Source: UBA6927 sp022447855
GTDB taxonomy: Bacteria > Chloroflexota > Dehalococcoidia > Lucifugimonadales > UBA6927
NCBI GenBank assembly: GCA_022447855.1
Contig: JAKUTX010000001.1
Coordinates: forward strand, 317,257 to 381,256
Length of the DNA stretch: 64,000 bases
Direction: 5' to 3'
Part shown: positions 8,546 to 17,584 of the stretch, in pieces
Layout of the letters: each line of letters begins with the position of its first letter
Numbering within the stretch: the stretch's first letter is position 1
The notes under the pieces: model-generated
The model's database searches: none
The model's input: the letters and a program-made list of their open reading frames with translations, nothing else
Told to the model about the DNA's origin: nothing
Position numbers and translations under genes: made by a program

Positions 8546-9465
8546 ATCATTTCACCTTTAAATAAAAATGCCATGATTGCTTTCTGAGCATGCAATCTAT
8601 TTTCGGCTTGATCAAAAACAACAGAATTGTGACAATCAATCATTGAATCTGATATCTCTAATCCTCTATGAGCTGGCATATCATGCATAAAAATTGCATC
8701 AGTTTTTGCATGTTTCATCAAATCTTCATTTACTTGAAAACCTTTGAAGGCTTTCAATCTTTTAGATTCTTCTTTCTCATCGCCCATACTAACCCAAACA
8801 TCTGTGTAAACGACATCTGCTTCAGATACCGCCTCAACAGGGTCGTTCATAAAACTAATTTCGGATCCTGACAGCAATGATCTGTTAATAGATTCGTCAC
8901 AAATATTTTTGGGCAATTCAAAACCCTCTGGGGTAGCAATTGCAAAATTAGCTCCTACAGATGCACAGGCAATCGAAAGGCTTGCAGAAACATTATTACC
9001 ATCACCAATAAAAGCAACGGAAAGATTTTTGAAATCCTTTTTATGTTGTTTTATAGTCAATAAATCTGCCATTGCCTGACACGGATGTTCCAAATCTGAA
9101 AGTGCATTAATTATAGGAATATTTGAAAATCGATTCATTTCATCCAAGACTTGATGTTCAAATACTCTAGAAACAACTATATCTACCCAACGATCCAAAA
9201 CTCTTATCACATCTGAAACAGGCTCTCTTGTACCTAATCCAACATCAGAAGGACTAAGATAGACACACTCACCTCCTAATTGTCTAACACCCACTTCAAA
9301 ACTTACCCTAGTCCTTAATGAAGGTTTTTCAAAAAGCAAAGCAACAACTTTACCCAATAACGGGAAATAATCCTTTTTGTTTTTTAATTCAGATGCAAAC
9401 ACTAGGAGGTCCAAGATTTCATTCGATGAAAAATCCTGAATCTTCAAAAAACTTTTTTTACTCAT
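8542..9465 (-). CDS. argF: ornithine carbamoyltransferase
   Basis: Condenses carbamoyl phosphate and ornithine to citrulline in arginine synthesis. The 307-residue protein has the carbamoyl-phosphate motif SLRTR at 49-53, HPCQAMADLLTI, the ornithine-site SMGDE, and a C-terminal AENRLHAQKA block. The active-site loop is unusual: residues 261-264 are HDMP where most family members have HCLP, so the catalytic-loop Cys is Asp262; the following AHRG is normal. The codons were read directly (CAT GAT ATG CCA). Another carbamoyltransferase specificity is possible but SMGDE favours ornithine. It sits in a housekeeping run rather than an arg operon. Confidence 0.9.
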   Translation of the reverse strand: MSKKSFLKIQDFSSNEILDLLVFASELKNKKDYFPLLGKVVALLFEKPSLRTRVSFEVGVRQLGGECVYLSPSDVGLGTREPVSDVIRVLDRWVDIVVSRVFEHQVLDEMNRFSNIPIINALSDLEHPCQAMADLLTIKQHKKDFKNLSVAFIGDGNNVSASLSIACASVGANFAIATPEGFELPKNICDESINRSLLSGSEISFMNDPVEAVSEADVVYTDVWVSMGDEKEESKRLKAFKGFQVNEDLMKHAKTDAIFMHDMPAHRGLEISDSMIDCHNSVVFDQAENRLHAQKAIMAFLFKGEMI

Positions 9466-9524
9466 ATTTCACCTTGGGGTATTTGAATTATTACAATTAT
9501 ATACGAATCAAATCGCAGCATTTT

Positions 9525-10241
9525 TCAACTATATCCAAGAAGATCAGGTCTTCGAGAAACTGTACGCTTAACAGACTCGTTCTCTCTCCATCGATTTATT
9601 TCTTTATGATTTCCTGAAATTAGGACTTCTGGAACTTTCATTCCTCGAAAATCAGCAGGTCTAGTATAATGTGGATGCTCTAACAATCCATTAGAAAATG
9701 AATCATTTTTAGCAGATTCATCATCGCCTAACACACCTGGTACAAATCTCGAAACAGCATCCATTAGTACCATTGAAGCCAATTCTCCCCCTGAAATCAC
9801 ATAATCCCCGATACTAACTTCATCCGTAGCCAAATGAGTCCTAATTCGTTCATCAAAGCCTTCATATCTCCCACAAATAAGCACTATGTGGGGATTTGAT
9901 GAATATCCTGAAGCAATTTTGTTGTCTAAAGGTCTACCCTGCGGAGACATCAAAACTATAGGTATATTCCCTAACTCATCACCCACAATTGATTCTACAG
10001 CATCAAATACTGGCTCCGGTTTAAGAACCATTCCCGGACCTCCTCCAAATGGATAATCGTCTACTTTACGGTGTTTATCATTGGAATAATCTCGTAAATT
10101 ATGAATTTTCAGATCAATAATTTTCGAAGATTTAGCCCGTGCAAAAACACCACTACCAGAAAAATCTGTAAACATTTCAGGAAAAATTGTGATTACATCA
10201 AATTTTATTTGCCTGCCTATGGATTTTTGTGTGTTCTCCAT
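9525..10241 (-). CDS. trmD: tRNA (guanine-N1-)-methyltransferase TrmD
   Basis: SPOUT methyltransferase that forms m1G37 in tRNAs, preventing +1 frameshifting. The 238-residue protein contains IKFDVITIFPEMF, DDYPFGGGPGMVLKPEP, the knot sequence CGRYEGFDERI, and SIGDYVISGGELASMVLMDA, all diagnostic. TrmD normally begins at MKFD. Here eleven extra residues precede IKFD, and the ATG at 10241 has AAGAGG directly against it, so the exact start is not firm. It overlaps the upstream mogA/moaB gene by 25 bp. It is not beside rpsP, rimM or rplS, its usual partners. Confidence 0.95.
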   Translation of the reverse strand: MENTQKSIGRQIKFDVITIFPEMFTDFSGSGVFARAKSSKIIDLKIHNLRDYSNDKHRKVDDYPFGGGPGMVLKPEPVFDAVESIVGDELGNIPIVLMSPQGRPLDNKIASGYSSNPHIVLICGRYEGFDERIRTHLATDEVSIGDYVISGGELASMVLMDAVSRFVPGVLGDDESAKNDSFSNGLLEHPHYTRPADFRGMKVPEVLISGNHKEINRWRENESVKRTVSRRPDLLGYS

Positions 10242-10705
10242 CCTCTTATCATCTCTAATGCATGCGGAATAACATCCGCAACAATTTTTATAGTCTGTGT
10301 AACGCCAGTTGGACTTCCAGGAAAGTTAATTATTAGACACCCGTTACGAACCCCAGCAACTGCTCGACTAAGCATTGCAAAATTTGTCTCACTTAATGTT
10401 TGAATTCTCATGGCCTCAGTTATTCCCGAAACTTCAAAATCAATTACCGCCCTAGTAGCTTCAGGTGTAACATCCCTAGGTCCCAAACCTGTACCACCAG
10501 TAGTCAAAATCAAATCAATATTACCCTCATCAGACCATTGAATTAATTTCTCGGAAATTTTTGGTACTTCATCAGGAAGTATCGATCTTTCAATTAATTC
10601 AAATTCTTTTTCAGACATATAATCAGAAATTACATCACCACTAGTATCAAGTCTTTCACCCTTTGAACCTGCATCGCTAATAGTGAGAATAGCCAATTTA
10701 AACAT
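10217..10705 (-). CDS. molybdenum cofactor biosynthesis protein (MogA/MoaB family)
   Basis: Family that adenylates molybdopterin before molybdenum insertion. The 162-residue protein has the MPT-binding fold with TTGGTGLGPRDVTPEATRAV and the FPGSPTGVTQ loop near the C-terminus. MogA and MoaB cannot be separated by eye. It is the promoter-proximal gene of the minus-strand run through trmD, argF, der, plsY and gpsA. No other molybdenum-cofactor gene is nearby; the MoaD-like protein at 48216 is probably for sulfur transfer. Its start is only about 240 bp from divergent rsmH. Confidence 0.9.
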   Translation of the reverse strand: MFKLAILTISDAGSKGERLDTSGDVISDYMSEKEFELIERSILPDEVPKISEKLIQWSDEGNIDLILTTGGTGLGPRDVTPEATRAVIDFEVSGITEAMRIQTLSETNFAMLSRAVAGVRNGCLIINFPGSPTGVTQTIKIVADVIPHALEMIRGWRTHKNP

Positions 10706-10757
10706 TAATTAATACCTCAATCCCTAAAACATCTAAATTTACGTTTTGTTTAGCATG

Positions 10758-10786
10758 TTTACTTTAATCATTTACACAATTATAAT
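10758..10786 (+). promoter_or_regulatory. sigma70-type promoter for rsmH-ftsA-ftsZ
   Basis: TTTACT (10758-10763) and a perfect TATAAT (10781-10786) are separated by exactly 17 bp in the divergent gap between the MogA/MoaB gene and rsmH. The predicted leader is about 150 nt. No MraZ-type tandem repeats are visible in the gap, in keeping with the absence of mraZ. Confidence 0.5.
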
Positions 10787-10945
10787 TTATTATAAAGGTT
10801 TCAAAATATGCGAATCATCTGAGGGAATTGTATTGAAGTGAGAAACCTATTCAGCGAAACTTAAAATCAATCGTACAGAAATTGTAACATACTCTTTGAG
10901 ATCTGCCGGAAATCAAAAGGCATTCTCGAAGCGAGGTGATTTCAT

Positions 10946-11872
10946 TTGAAAATTTTACACACTCCCGTAATGACTCAACAAGTGTTGAATGGTTTAAATG
11001 TAAAACCCGGCTTGAATTATATCGATTGCAATGAAGGCGAAGCAGGACACACAGAAGCAATATTAAATTCTGTCAGCCCTCCTCCAAATGTTTTGGGAAT
11101 AGATTTAGACTTATCTGCACTAAATCAAGCAAAAAAACGATTAAAAAACTTTCAGGACAATACTCTACTAATTAATGGAAATTTCAAGGATATTAAAGAC
11201 ATTGCTTCTAGCAATAATCTAAAAAAGGTTCATGGGATTTTATTCGATCTTGGAATGTCTTCATTCCAAATTGAAAGTAAGGATAGAGGATTCAGTTTCC
11301 AAACTCAATCATCGTTAGACATGAGATATAACAGCAAACAGAAATTAACTGCCTCAGAGATTGTAAATAACTATGGAGAAAAAAAACTGGCAGATATTAT
11401 TTTCTCTTACGGAGAAGAAAGATATTCGAGACGTATAGCAAGGTCTATAGTAAACTCCAGACCTCTTGAAACAACCTCAGATCTAGTCACAGCAATATTA
11501 AAAGCAGTAGGCACAAAGTCAAAATTCTCTAGAATTCACCCCGCAACAAAAACATTTCAAGCTATTCGAATTGAAGTAAACAACGAACTTGAGAGCCTTA
11601 AAAAAGGAATTTCGGATGCCATTGAACTTCTTTGCCAAGAAGGAAGACTCGTAGTTTTAAGTTACCATTCCTTAGAAGATAAAATTGTCAAATCAATAAT
11701 TAAAAATGAATCAAAAGATTGTGTATGTCCTACTACTCAAATCCAGTGCATTTGCAATCATAACGCATCACTAAAATTAATTAACCGTAAAGTTATCAAA
11801 CCAACCGATGAAGAAGTGTCTTTAAACCCAAGAAGTCGAAGCGCAAAACTTCGAGTTGCTCAAAAATATTAA
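10946..11872 (+). CDS. rsmH: 16S rRNA m4C1402 methyltransferase RsmH (MraW)
   Basis: Methylates N4 of C1402 in the 16S P-site. The 308-residue protein has the N-terminal HTPVM, the degenerate SAM motif region (YIDCNEGEAGHTEAIL), GILFDLGMSSFQ, DRGFSFQ..LDMRY, and the C-terminal SLEDKIVK and NPRSRSAKLRVA motifs. The start is TTG at 10946, preceded at 5 nt by AGGTGAT; no ATG fits. In most bacteria rsmH opens the dcw cluster. Here it is followed directly by ftsA and ftsZ. Confidence 0.95.
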   Translation: MKILHTPVMTQQVLNGLNVKPGLNYIDCNEGEAGHTEAILNSVSPPPNVLGIDLDLSALNQAKKRLKNFQDNTLLINGNFKDIKDIASSNNLKKVHGILFDLGMSSFQIESKDRGFSFQTQSSLDMRYNSKQKLTASEIVNNYGEKKLADIIFSYGEERYSRRIARSIVNSRPLETTSDLVTAILKAVGTKSKFSRIHPATKTFQAIRIEVNNELESLKKGISDAIELLCQEGRLVVLSYHSLEDKIVKSIIKNESKDCVCPTTQIQCICNHNASLKLINRKVIKPTDEEVSLNPRSRSAKLRVAQKY

Positions 11873-11903
11873 TGCTAGTTAAAAAGCATTACGGAGAAGA
11901 ATA

Positions 11904-13178
11904 ATGTTCAAAGGGAACAAGCAGCGTCAAATAGTAACCGCAATAGATGTCGGTACTACTAAGATCTGCACAATTATCGCCGAACGAATAGAGGATGGTA
12001 ACATTTTAATACTGGGCCATGGAACCGTTTCAAGTGTTGGTGCACTTTCAAAAGCCATCGTTGAAAACGTAGACTTAGCTTCTTCTGCAATTATATCTTC
12101 AGTTAATGAAGCCCAGAATATGGCCGGTATTCCTGCCCAAAATGTTTATGTAGGAGTTACTGGCGCTCACATAGAATTTGAAAATCGATTAGATAATCTA
12201 GACTTATCTGACGAAATCACCAATCAAGACAATGTTATAACTACTGAAAACATTGCCAGTGTACCTACCCAAATATCACAAGATTTAGATTACAAAAATA
12301 GGCAAATTCTTCATGCATTACCTATGAGTTATCAAGTTGATGAAACCTCAGACATAGTAACTCCTGTTGGGATGCATACTGGAAACCTAGCTGTGAAATC
12401 TCATGTTGTAACAATTGCACCTGAGCCAGCACAAAAACTTCAAACTGCCTTAAACCTTGCTGGAATAAATGATTTTCAACTCGTTTTGGAACCGATGGCA
12501 AGTGCTAGGTCTGTACTTACTCGAAAAGAAATGAGAGAAGGCGTAATACTAGCTGATATAGGTGGAGGAACTACTGATATCATAGAAATTAAGGGGAGAC
12601 GTTTACGGTATACTGCCGCAATTCCGGTAGCCGGCCAACAATTTACCAATGATATAGTCCAAATTCACAACACGAATTATGAATCTGCAGAAAAAGCCAA
12701 ATTAGAAGTCGGAACTACCAACATTGAAGGCATAAAACTATCTGAAACTGTTGATATGCCTGTCACTGGGCAAGATGGAGTAAACCAAAAAATCCAAAGA
12801 ATTTCGATTTGTAAACTTCTTCAAGAACGTGCGGAGGATTTAGCATTATTAATTAAACTAAAGATTCGTGAAATGGGCTACGAAGATCCGAATGAAGCTT
12901 CACTTGTATTGACTGGTGGCGCATCTAATTTGGATGGTTTAACCCACATCGTTTCATCACTTGCTACTTCTAAAGTTAGATTAGGAGTTCCAACAGAATT
13001 AATCAATATCCCTGAAGAATTTGTTCACCCCTCTAAGGCTACTAGCTTAGGTATCTTGTTGTGGGCTTCCGACTCATTTGAGACAATTGCTACACAGGAA
13101 AAATCTTTTATTCAAAAAATGGCAAATTTATATTTCTCTAAAATAAATCAATTTTTAAAAATTTTAAAAATCAAATGA
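11904..13178 (+). CDS. ftsA: cell division protein FtsA
   Basis: Actin-like ATPase that tethers FtsZ to the membrane. The 424-residue protein starts with the phosphate-1 motif TAIDVGTTKICTIIAE, has the SHS2/1C domain, then LADIGGGTTDI (phosphate 2) and LTGGASNLDGL (adenosine). A C-terminal amphipathic-looking stretch of Phe, Ile, Leu and Lys residues (about 408-424) would be the membrane-targeting sequence. GGAGAAG precedes the ATG. It lies 31 bp after rsmH and 37 bp before ftsZ. No ftsQ, murC, murD or ftsW is present between them. Confidence 0.95.
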   Translation: MFKGNKQRQIVTAIDVGTTKICTIIAERIEDGNILILGHGTVSSVGALSKAIVENVDLASSAIISSVNEAQNMAGIPAQNVYVGVTGAHIEFENRLDNLDLSDEITNQDNVITTENIASVPTQISQDLDYKNRQILHALPMSYQVDETSDIVTPVGMHTGNLAVKSHVVTIAPEPAQKLQTALNLAGINDFQLVLEPMASARSVLTRKEMREGVILADIGGGTTDIIEIKGRRLRYTAAIPVAGQQFTNDIVQIHNTNYESAEKAKLEVGTTNIEGIKLSETVDMPVTGQDGVNQKIQRISICKLLQERAEDLALLIKLKIREMGYEDPNEASLVLTGGASNLDGLTHIVSSLATSKVRLGVPTELINIPEEFVHPSKATSLGILLWASDSFETIATQEKSFIQKMANLYFSKINQFLKILKIK

Positions 13179-13215
13179 ACATCTATTCCTCGTAGACTTC
13201 AAAGGAGTAAATCAA

Positions 13216-14292
13216 ATGGTAATAAATAATAATCATCCAGAAAGAACAGCTAGGATAAAGGTAATCGGGGTAGGAGGGGGTGGTTCCAATGCAGTTTCTA
13301 GAATGTATAAAGAAAGAATTCCTGGTGTCGAGTACATGATTGTAAACACCGATGCTCAAGCCCTAGTCCAAAGTGATGTACCAGTAAAATTAACTATTGG
13401 TGCTCAACTCACTGAGGGAAAGGGAGTTGGAGGTAATCCAGACGTCGGTAAAGATTCAGCTGAAGAAAGTCGTGAAGAGATTTACGATAGCATTCGAGAC
13501 GCGGATATGATTTTTGTTGCTGCTGGAATGGGAGGAGGAACAGGTACTGGAGCCGCACCTGTAGTAGCTGAACTGGCAAAAGAAACTAACGCGTTAACTG
13601 TTGGAATAGTTACAAAACCTTTTGAATTTGAGGGTGCTCGAAGATCTCGTGTTGCAGATGAGGGAATCAAAAGACTTGGACAGCATGTTGATACCTTGTT
13701 AGCAATTCCTAACGAACGGCTAAATCTTATAAGCGAAGAAGATATAACTGCAGAAAATGCTTTTCAATTAGCAGATGATGTACTGAGGCTTGGTGTTCAA
13801 TCAATAGCTGAGCTAATAACTGTTCCAGGGGAAATTAATCTGGATTTCGCAGATGTTCAAGCAATAATGAGAAACGCAGGTCCCGCTTGGATGTCAATTG
13901 GATATGGAATAGGCGAAAATCGTGCCAAAGACGCTGCCCAACAAGCTATCACTAATCCTTTGCTTGACGTTTCTATAGCTGGTGCACAAGGCGTATTATT
14001 TAATATAACTGGAGGAAGTGATCTGAAGCTCACAGAACTCCATGAAGCTGCAAAAGTGATTCAAAGGGAAGTAGACCCTGACGCAAATATTATCTTTGGC
14101 ATGGCCACTGATTTGAAAATGGAAAATGAAATCAAACTCACAATTATTGCCACAGGCTTCGATAGCCCTGATGATACTAATCGTAGAGAAGAGCGACTAG
14201 CTAGGCAATTAGCTAACGACATTGCAAATGAGTCTGTAAATCTTGATATCCCTCCATTCTTAAGACGCTATACTGCACAGTCTGGAAATTAA
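13216..14292 (+). CDS. ftsZ: cell division protein FtsZ
   Basis: Tubulin-like GTPase that forms the Z-ring. The 358-residue protein has GVGGGGSNAV near the N-terminus, the tubulin signature GGGTGTG at 106-112, and NLDFADVQAIM with the catalytic T7-loop Asp. It ends with a short linker and the conserved tail DIPPFLRR that binds FtsA. AAGGAG lies 7 nt before the ATG. It is last in the rsmH-ftsA-ftsZ operon. A weak hairpin (GTTC/GAAC) follows near 14330, without a clear U-tract. Confidence 0.97.
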   Translation: MVINNNHPERTARIKVIGVGGGGSNAVSRMYKERIPGVEYMIVNTDAQALVQSDVPVKLTIGAQLTEGKGVGGNPDVGKDSAEESREEIYDSIRDADMIFVAAGMGGGTGTGAAPVVAELAKETNALTVGIVTKPFEFEGARRSRVADEGIKRLGQHVDTLLAIPNERLNLISEEDITAENAFQLADDVLRLGVQSIAELITVPGEINLDFADVQAIMRNAGPAWMSIGYGIGENRAKDAAQQAITNPLLDVSIAGAQGVLFNITGGSDLKLTELHEAAKVIQREVDPDANIIFGMATDLKMENEIKLTIIATGFDSPDDTNRREERLARQLANDIANESVNLDIPPFLRRYTAQSGN

Positions 14293-14350
14293 TATTCAGC
14301 ATTTCTTTTGTATAATATTTTCTTGCAAGTTGTTCCTAAGAACTACTTTA

Positions 14351-14410
14351 AGTATTGATTTGACTCAATTACAAAGAATTTGATCAAATTAGATCAAATT
14401 TAATCAAAAT
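14351..14410. repeat. 10-bp phased AT-rich repeats upstream of the nrd promoter
   Basis: Six consecutive decamers end in ATT or AAT in the same phase, and the last three are near copies (TGATCAAATT, AGATCAAATT, TAATCAAAAT). AATTTGATCAAATT at 14377-14390 is a perfect palindrome. The array ends 16 bp before the -35 hexamer of the nrdR promoter. Helically phased A/T tracts of this kind can bend DNA or act as an UP element. The effect here is inference. Confidence 0.45.
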
Positions 14411-14426
14411 TTCTTATTATTGCTAC

Positions 14427-14455
14427 TTGAACAGGCATACTACATCTAGTATTAT
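14427..14455 (+). promoter_or_regulatory. promoter of nrdR-nrdJ
   Basis: TTGAAC (14427-14432) and TATTAT (14450-14455) are spaced by 17 bp, with +1 expected near 14462. One NrdR box overlaps the spacer and -10, and another lies just past +1, which is a natural arrangement for repression. Confidence 0.6.
14437..14452 (+). promoter_or_regulatory. NrdR box 1
   Basis: ATACTACATCTAGTAT matches 12 of 16 positions of the NrdR box consensus acaCwAtATaTwGtgt, including all the strongly conserved positions. It overlaps the -10 element. Its centre is exactly 31 bp from that of box 2, the spacing of about three helical turns that is typical of paired NrdR boxes. Confidence 0.6.
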
Positions 14456-14467
14456 TCCCTACCATAC

Positions 14468-14483
14468 ACACAATAAATTGTGG
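14468..14483 (+). promoter_or_regulatory. NrdR box 2
   Basis: ACACAATAAATTGTGG matches 14 of 16 positions of the NrdR consensus. It lies between the predicted transcription start and the nrdR start codon. The pair predicts repression of nrdR and the following ribonucleotide reductase when NrdR is bound to ATP/dATP. Confidence 0.7.
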
Positions 14484-14515
14484 TGTGTGTGAATCAATTC
14501 AATCAAGGGATTAAA

Positions 14516-15061
14516 ATGATCTGCCCTCACTGTGAGTCAAGGATTTCTAAAGTCATCGACTCACGTGAATCGGCTGAAGGAACGAGAAGAAGGCGCATAT
14601 GTGGTTCATGTAGAAGAAGATATTCTACACAAGAGCGAGCTAGCACCGTTAAAGTTCCGATGATTATTAAAAGGGATCTTAGGCGAGAATCATTTGATCC
14701 GAACAAACTGTTAAACAGTCTAAATACGGCATGTGCGAAAAGACCATTGCCTGTTGGCAAAATAGAAGAAATGGTATCGGAGATCAAGAACGAACTGAGC
14801 AATACTGATATATCAGAAATCTCCTCAGAAATTATAGGAACTATCGTAATGGGAAAATTAAAAGAAATTGATAGAATTGCTTACATTAGATTTGCATCAG
14901 TGTATCTGGATTTTAATGATCCTGATCAATTTAAATCTGAGGTTGAATCCTTAGAAATAAATACTGCATCTTCTGAAACTAATGGACAACTATCTTTTTT
15001 AGATAATTTGGATGAAAAAAATACCACACCTAAAGGACTTCTGTCAGTCAAAAAACTGTAA
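14516..15061 (+). CDS. nrdR: transcriptional repressor NrdR
   Basis: Zinc-ribbon and ATP-cone repressor of ribonucleotide reductase genes. From the ATG at 14516, supported by AAGGGA at 5 nt, the protein has 181 residues and begins MICPHC, matching the family. An upstream GTG at 14480 is less likely because it lies inside the NrdR box. The zinc ribbon is CPHC...CGSC, followed by an Arg-rich stretch (CRRRYSTQER). The ATP-cone follows from about residue 45. A C-terminal extension after about residue 150 is not conserved. It is followed after 88 bp by nrdJ, its likely target. Confidence 0.94.
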   Translation: MICPHCESRISKVIDSRESAEGTRRRRICGSCRRRYSTQERASTVKVPMIIKRDLRRESFDPNKLLNSLNTACAKRPLPVGKIEEMVSEIKNELSNTDISEISSEIIGTIVMGKLKEIDRIAYIRFASVYLDFNDPDQFKSEVESLEINTASSETNGQLSFLDNLDEKNTTPKGLLSVKKL

Positions 15062-15149
15062 ACTGAAAATTTAAATCTTGATTGCAAATTTAGGAAATAT
15101 GTTCTAAAATACTTGCACTAAAAATCTAATACATTATGAGAGAGGAAAA

Positions 15150-17561
15150 ATGGCACTGTACACACAACCCAACCAAACATCCAAACAAAACACACAATCA
15201 TCTGACAGAACAATTTCTTCAGATGCTCCTCTCGAGAGTAATTTAGGCACAAAAAATGACCGTGCGTTTGAACTTTCAGAAAACGCCAAGATTATATTAG
15301 AGCAACGTTATCTATTGAAAGATGAAGATGGCGCCTCTACTGAAACTCCTGAAGAATTATTTACTCGAGTAGCAAATGCAATCGCTAAAGGAGAATCAAC
15401 CTTAGAAGACCAAACATTTTGGTCTTCTGAATTTTACAATATGCTTACGTCTTTAGATTTCTTGCCCAATTCACCTACACTTGTAAATGCTGGAACAGAT
15501 GGTAAAGGATGCCTCTCAGCATGTTTCGTTGTATCCCCTGAAGACACAATGGACTCAATTATGAACGTAGCATATGACGCCGCAATGATAGAAAAATGGG
15601 GCGGCGGAATTGGTTTTGGACTTTCAAAATTACGTCCAAAGAACGACTCCATTTCAACAACGCATGGACAAGCATGTGGACCAATATCAGTAATGAAATT
15701 ATACTCTACTGTTGGAGCCACCCTTACACAAGGATCTTTTAGATTAGGTGCCCATATGGGGCAACTTTCCATTAGCCATCCCGATATCAAAGAATTTATC
15801 CATTGTAAAGACAATGATGACACACTACAAAACTTCAATATTTCAGTACAAATCACTGATGATTTCATGAAGGCTGTTGAATCTAACGATTCATGGGACC
15901 TGAAAAATCCAAGAGATGGTGAAGTTGTTGAAACAATAAATGCAAAAGAACTGTGGGATGAAATATGTGAATCTGCATGGAAGACCGGTGACCCAGGAAT
16001 TGTTTTTATTGAACGAGTTTGGGATACCGCACCTAACCCCCAAATGGGATATATTCAAACCAGTAATCCATGCGGAGAAGAATTCCTTGAAAATTATGGG
16101 AATTGTTGCCTAGGATCAATCAACCTTGACCATCACATCACAGATCAAGGCTTTGACTGGAACAAACTAGAAAAAACTGTGCGAACGGCAGCACGTTTCT
16201 TAGATGACGTAATCGAAGTTAATCAATTCCCTTTAGAAAAGCTAAGAGATGTAAATTTAGCAACTAGACGAATAGGCCTTGGAATCATGGGATGGGCTGA
16301 TGCACTGGTTAGATTAGGAATACCTTACGATTCCCCAAAGGCCCTAAAACTCGCTGATGAGGTAGGCGGATTTATAAATCATACAGCATGGGACGCTTCT
16401 GCCCAATTGGCTGAAGAACGAGGCCCATTCCCAGAATATGAAAATTCCGCTCTAAAACAAAAAGGCATGCCTCCAGTACGTAACTCTAGTGTTGTTACAA
16501 TAGCCCCAACAGGAACAATTAGCAGACTCGCAGATTGTTCTAGTGGAATAGAACCTCATTTTGCGATTGCCTGGTGGTCCAATGTACTTTGGAAAGATCA
16601 TGAAGGTTCTAGTACAAGACTACTAGATGCCCCAGTATCAGTAACAGAAACCGTAACTGAATCTACATTAGACGGTGACATTGCGAAGTCTATTCTTGGA
16701 ACCATAGCGGATAACCCAGATAAATCCGAGGATATTTTAAAAGAAAATGGAATCAATCCTGATGTGTTCAGAACATCTATGACAATTAGTCCCGAAGCGC
16801 ATATTAAAATGCAATCTGTTTGGCAAAAACATGTCACAAACTCTGTATCAAAAACAATAAACTTGCCAAACGAATCAACTATTGAAGATATAAGTAATGC
16901 TTACAGACTTGCATGGGAAACAGATTGTAAGGCTGTAACTGTATACCGTGACGGATCCAAATCCCTACAAGTTTTAGAAACCGGAAAAACTGACTCAGAA
17001 ACTTCTCAAGAAGATTCTGCCGATCAAAACATGCTCGTTCCCAGACAACGACCAACAACAATTCGTGGAATCACTGAACGTGTAAGAACCGGACACGGCA
17101 CAATGTTCGTCACAATAAATTTCGACGAACATGACCAACCTTTTGAAATGTTTACTACACTAGGTAAAGCCGGAGGATGTCACGCCGCCGACTTAGAAGC
17201 AATTTCACGCCTCGCATCTTTAGCCTTACGATCTGGAGTTGACCCCGATGAGATGGTGCACCAAATGAAAGGAATTACTTGCTGCAGCGTATGGAACGAT
17301 GGTTCATTAATAAGATCTGATGCCGATGCTGTAGCATCTGTTTTAGACAAATATGCTACAGTCAAAACTGTACCAGGACAAAATTCACTTGATGACAACG
17401 ATTCTGCACAATTGGGTTTATTCCCTTCTTCTCAGCCCCAGATAAAACAAGAAGAACGATCAGTCGTTACAGGAGCTAAATGCCCCCAATGTTCAGGCTA
17501 TGTCATACATCAAGAAGGATGCCTGAGATGTTTGGATTGTGGTTACACAAAATGCGAATAA
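15150..17561 (+). CDS. nrdJ: adenosylcobalamin-dependent (class II) ribonucleotide reductase
   Basis: Reduces ribonucleotides to deoxyribonucleotides using an AdoCbl-derived thiyl radical, so it works with or without oxygen but needs vitamin B12. The 803-residue protein has SPTLVNAGTDGKGCLSAC with an active-site Cys, SNPCGEEFL with the radical-cluster Cys and Glu, PTGTISRLADCSSGIEP, a TSCPD-type domain (from about 645), and a C-terminal zinc-ribbon (CPQC...CLRCLDCGYTKC) carrying the redox Cys pair. No nrdA/nrdB or nrdD is in the window. GAGAGGA precedes the ATG. It is probably co-transcribed with nrdR. Confidence 0.95.
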   Translation: MALYTQPNQTSKQNTQSSDRTISSDAPLESNLGTKNDRAFELSENAKIILEQRYLLKDEDGASTETPEELFTRVANAIAKGESTLEDQTFWSSEFYNMLTSLDFLPNSPTLVNAGTDGKGCLSACFVVSPEDTMDSIMNVAYDAAMIEKWGGGIGFGLSKLRPKNDSISTTHGQACGPISVMKLYSTVGATLTQGSFRLGAHMGQLSISHPDIKEFIHCKDNDDTLQNFNISVQITDDFMKAVESNDSWDLKNPRDGEVVETINAKELWDEICESAWKTGDPGIVFIERVWDTAPNPQMGYIQTSNPCGEEFLENYGNCCLGSINLDHHITDQGFDWNKLEKTVRTAARFLDDVIEVNQFPLEKLRDVNLATRRIGLGIMGWADALVRLGIPYDSPKALKLADEVGGFINHTAWDASAQLAEERGPFPEYENSALKQKGMPPVRNSSVVTIAPTGTISRLADCSSGIEPHFAIAWWSNVLWKDHEGSSTRLLDAPVSVTETVTESTLDGDIAKSILGTIADNPDKSEDILKENGINPDVFRTSMTISPEAHIKMQSVWQKHVTNSVSKTINLPNESTIEDISNAYRLAWETDCKAVTVYRDGSKSLQVLETGKTDSETSQEDSADQNMLVPRQRPTTIRGITERVRTGHGTMFVTINFDEHDQPFEMFTTLGKAGGCHAADLEAISRLASLALRSGVDPDEMVHQMKGITCCSVWNDGSLIRSDADAVASVLDKYATVKTVPGQNSLDDNDSAQLGLFPSSQPQIKQEERSVVTGAKCPQCSGYVIHQEGCLRCLDCGYTKCE

Positions 17562-17584
17562 TCTAACACCTAAAAAGTAAAACA

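Noticed and set aside
14351..14410. A short CRISPR-like or tandem repeat array
   Set aside because: The 10-bp units are contiguous and AT-rich without spacers; phased promoter-upstream repeats explain them.
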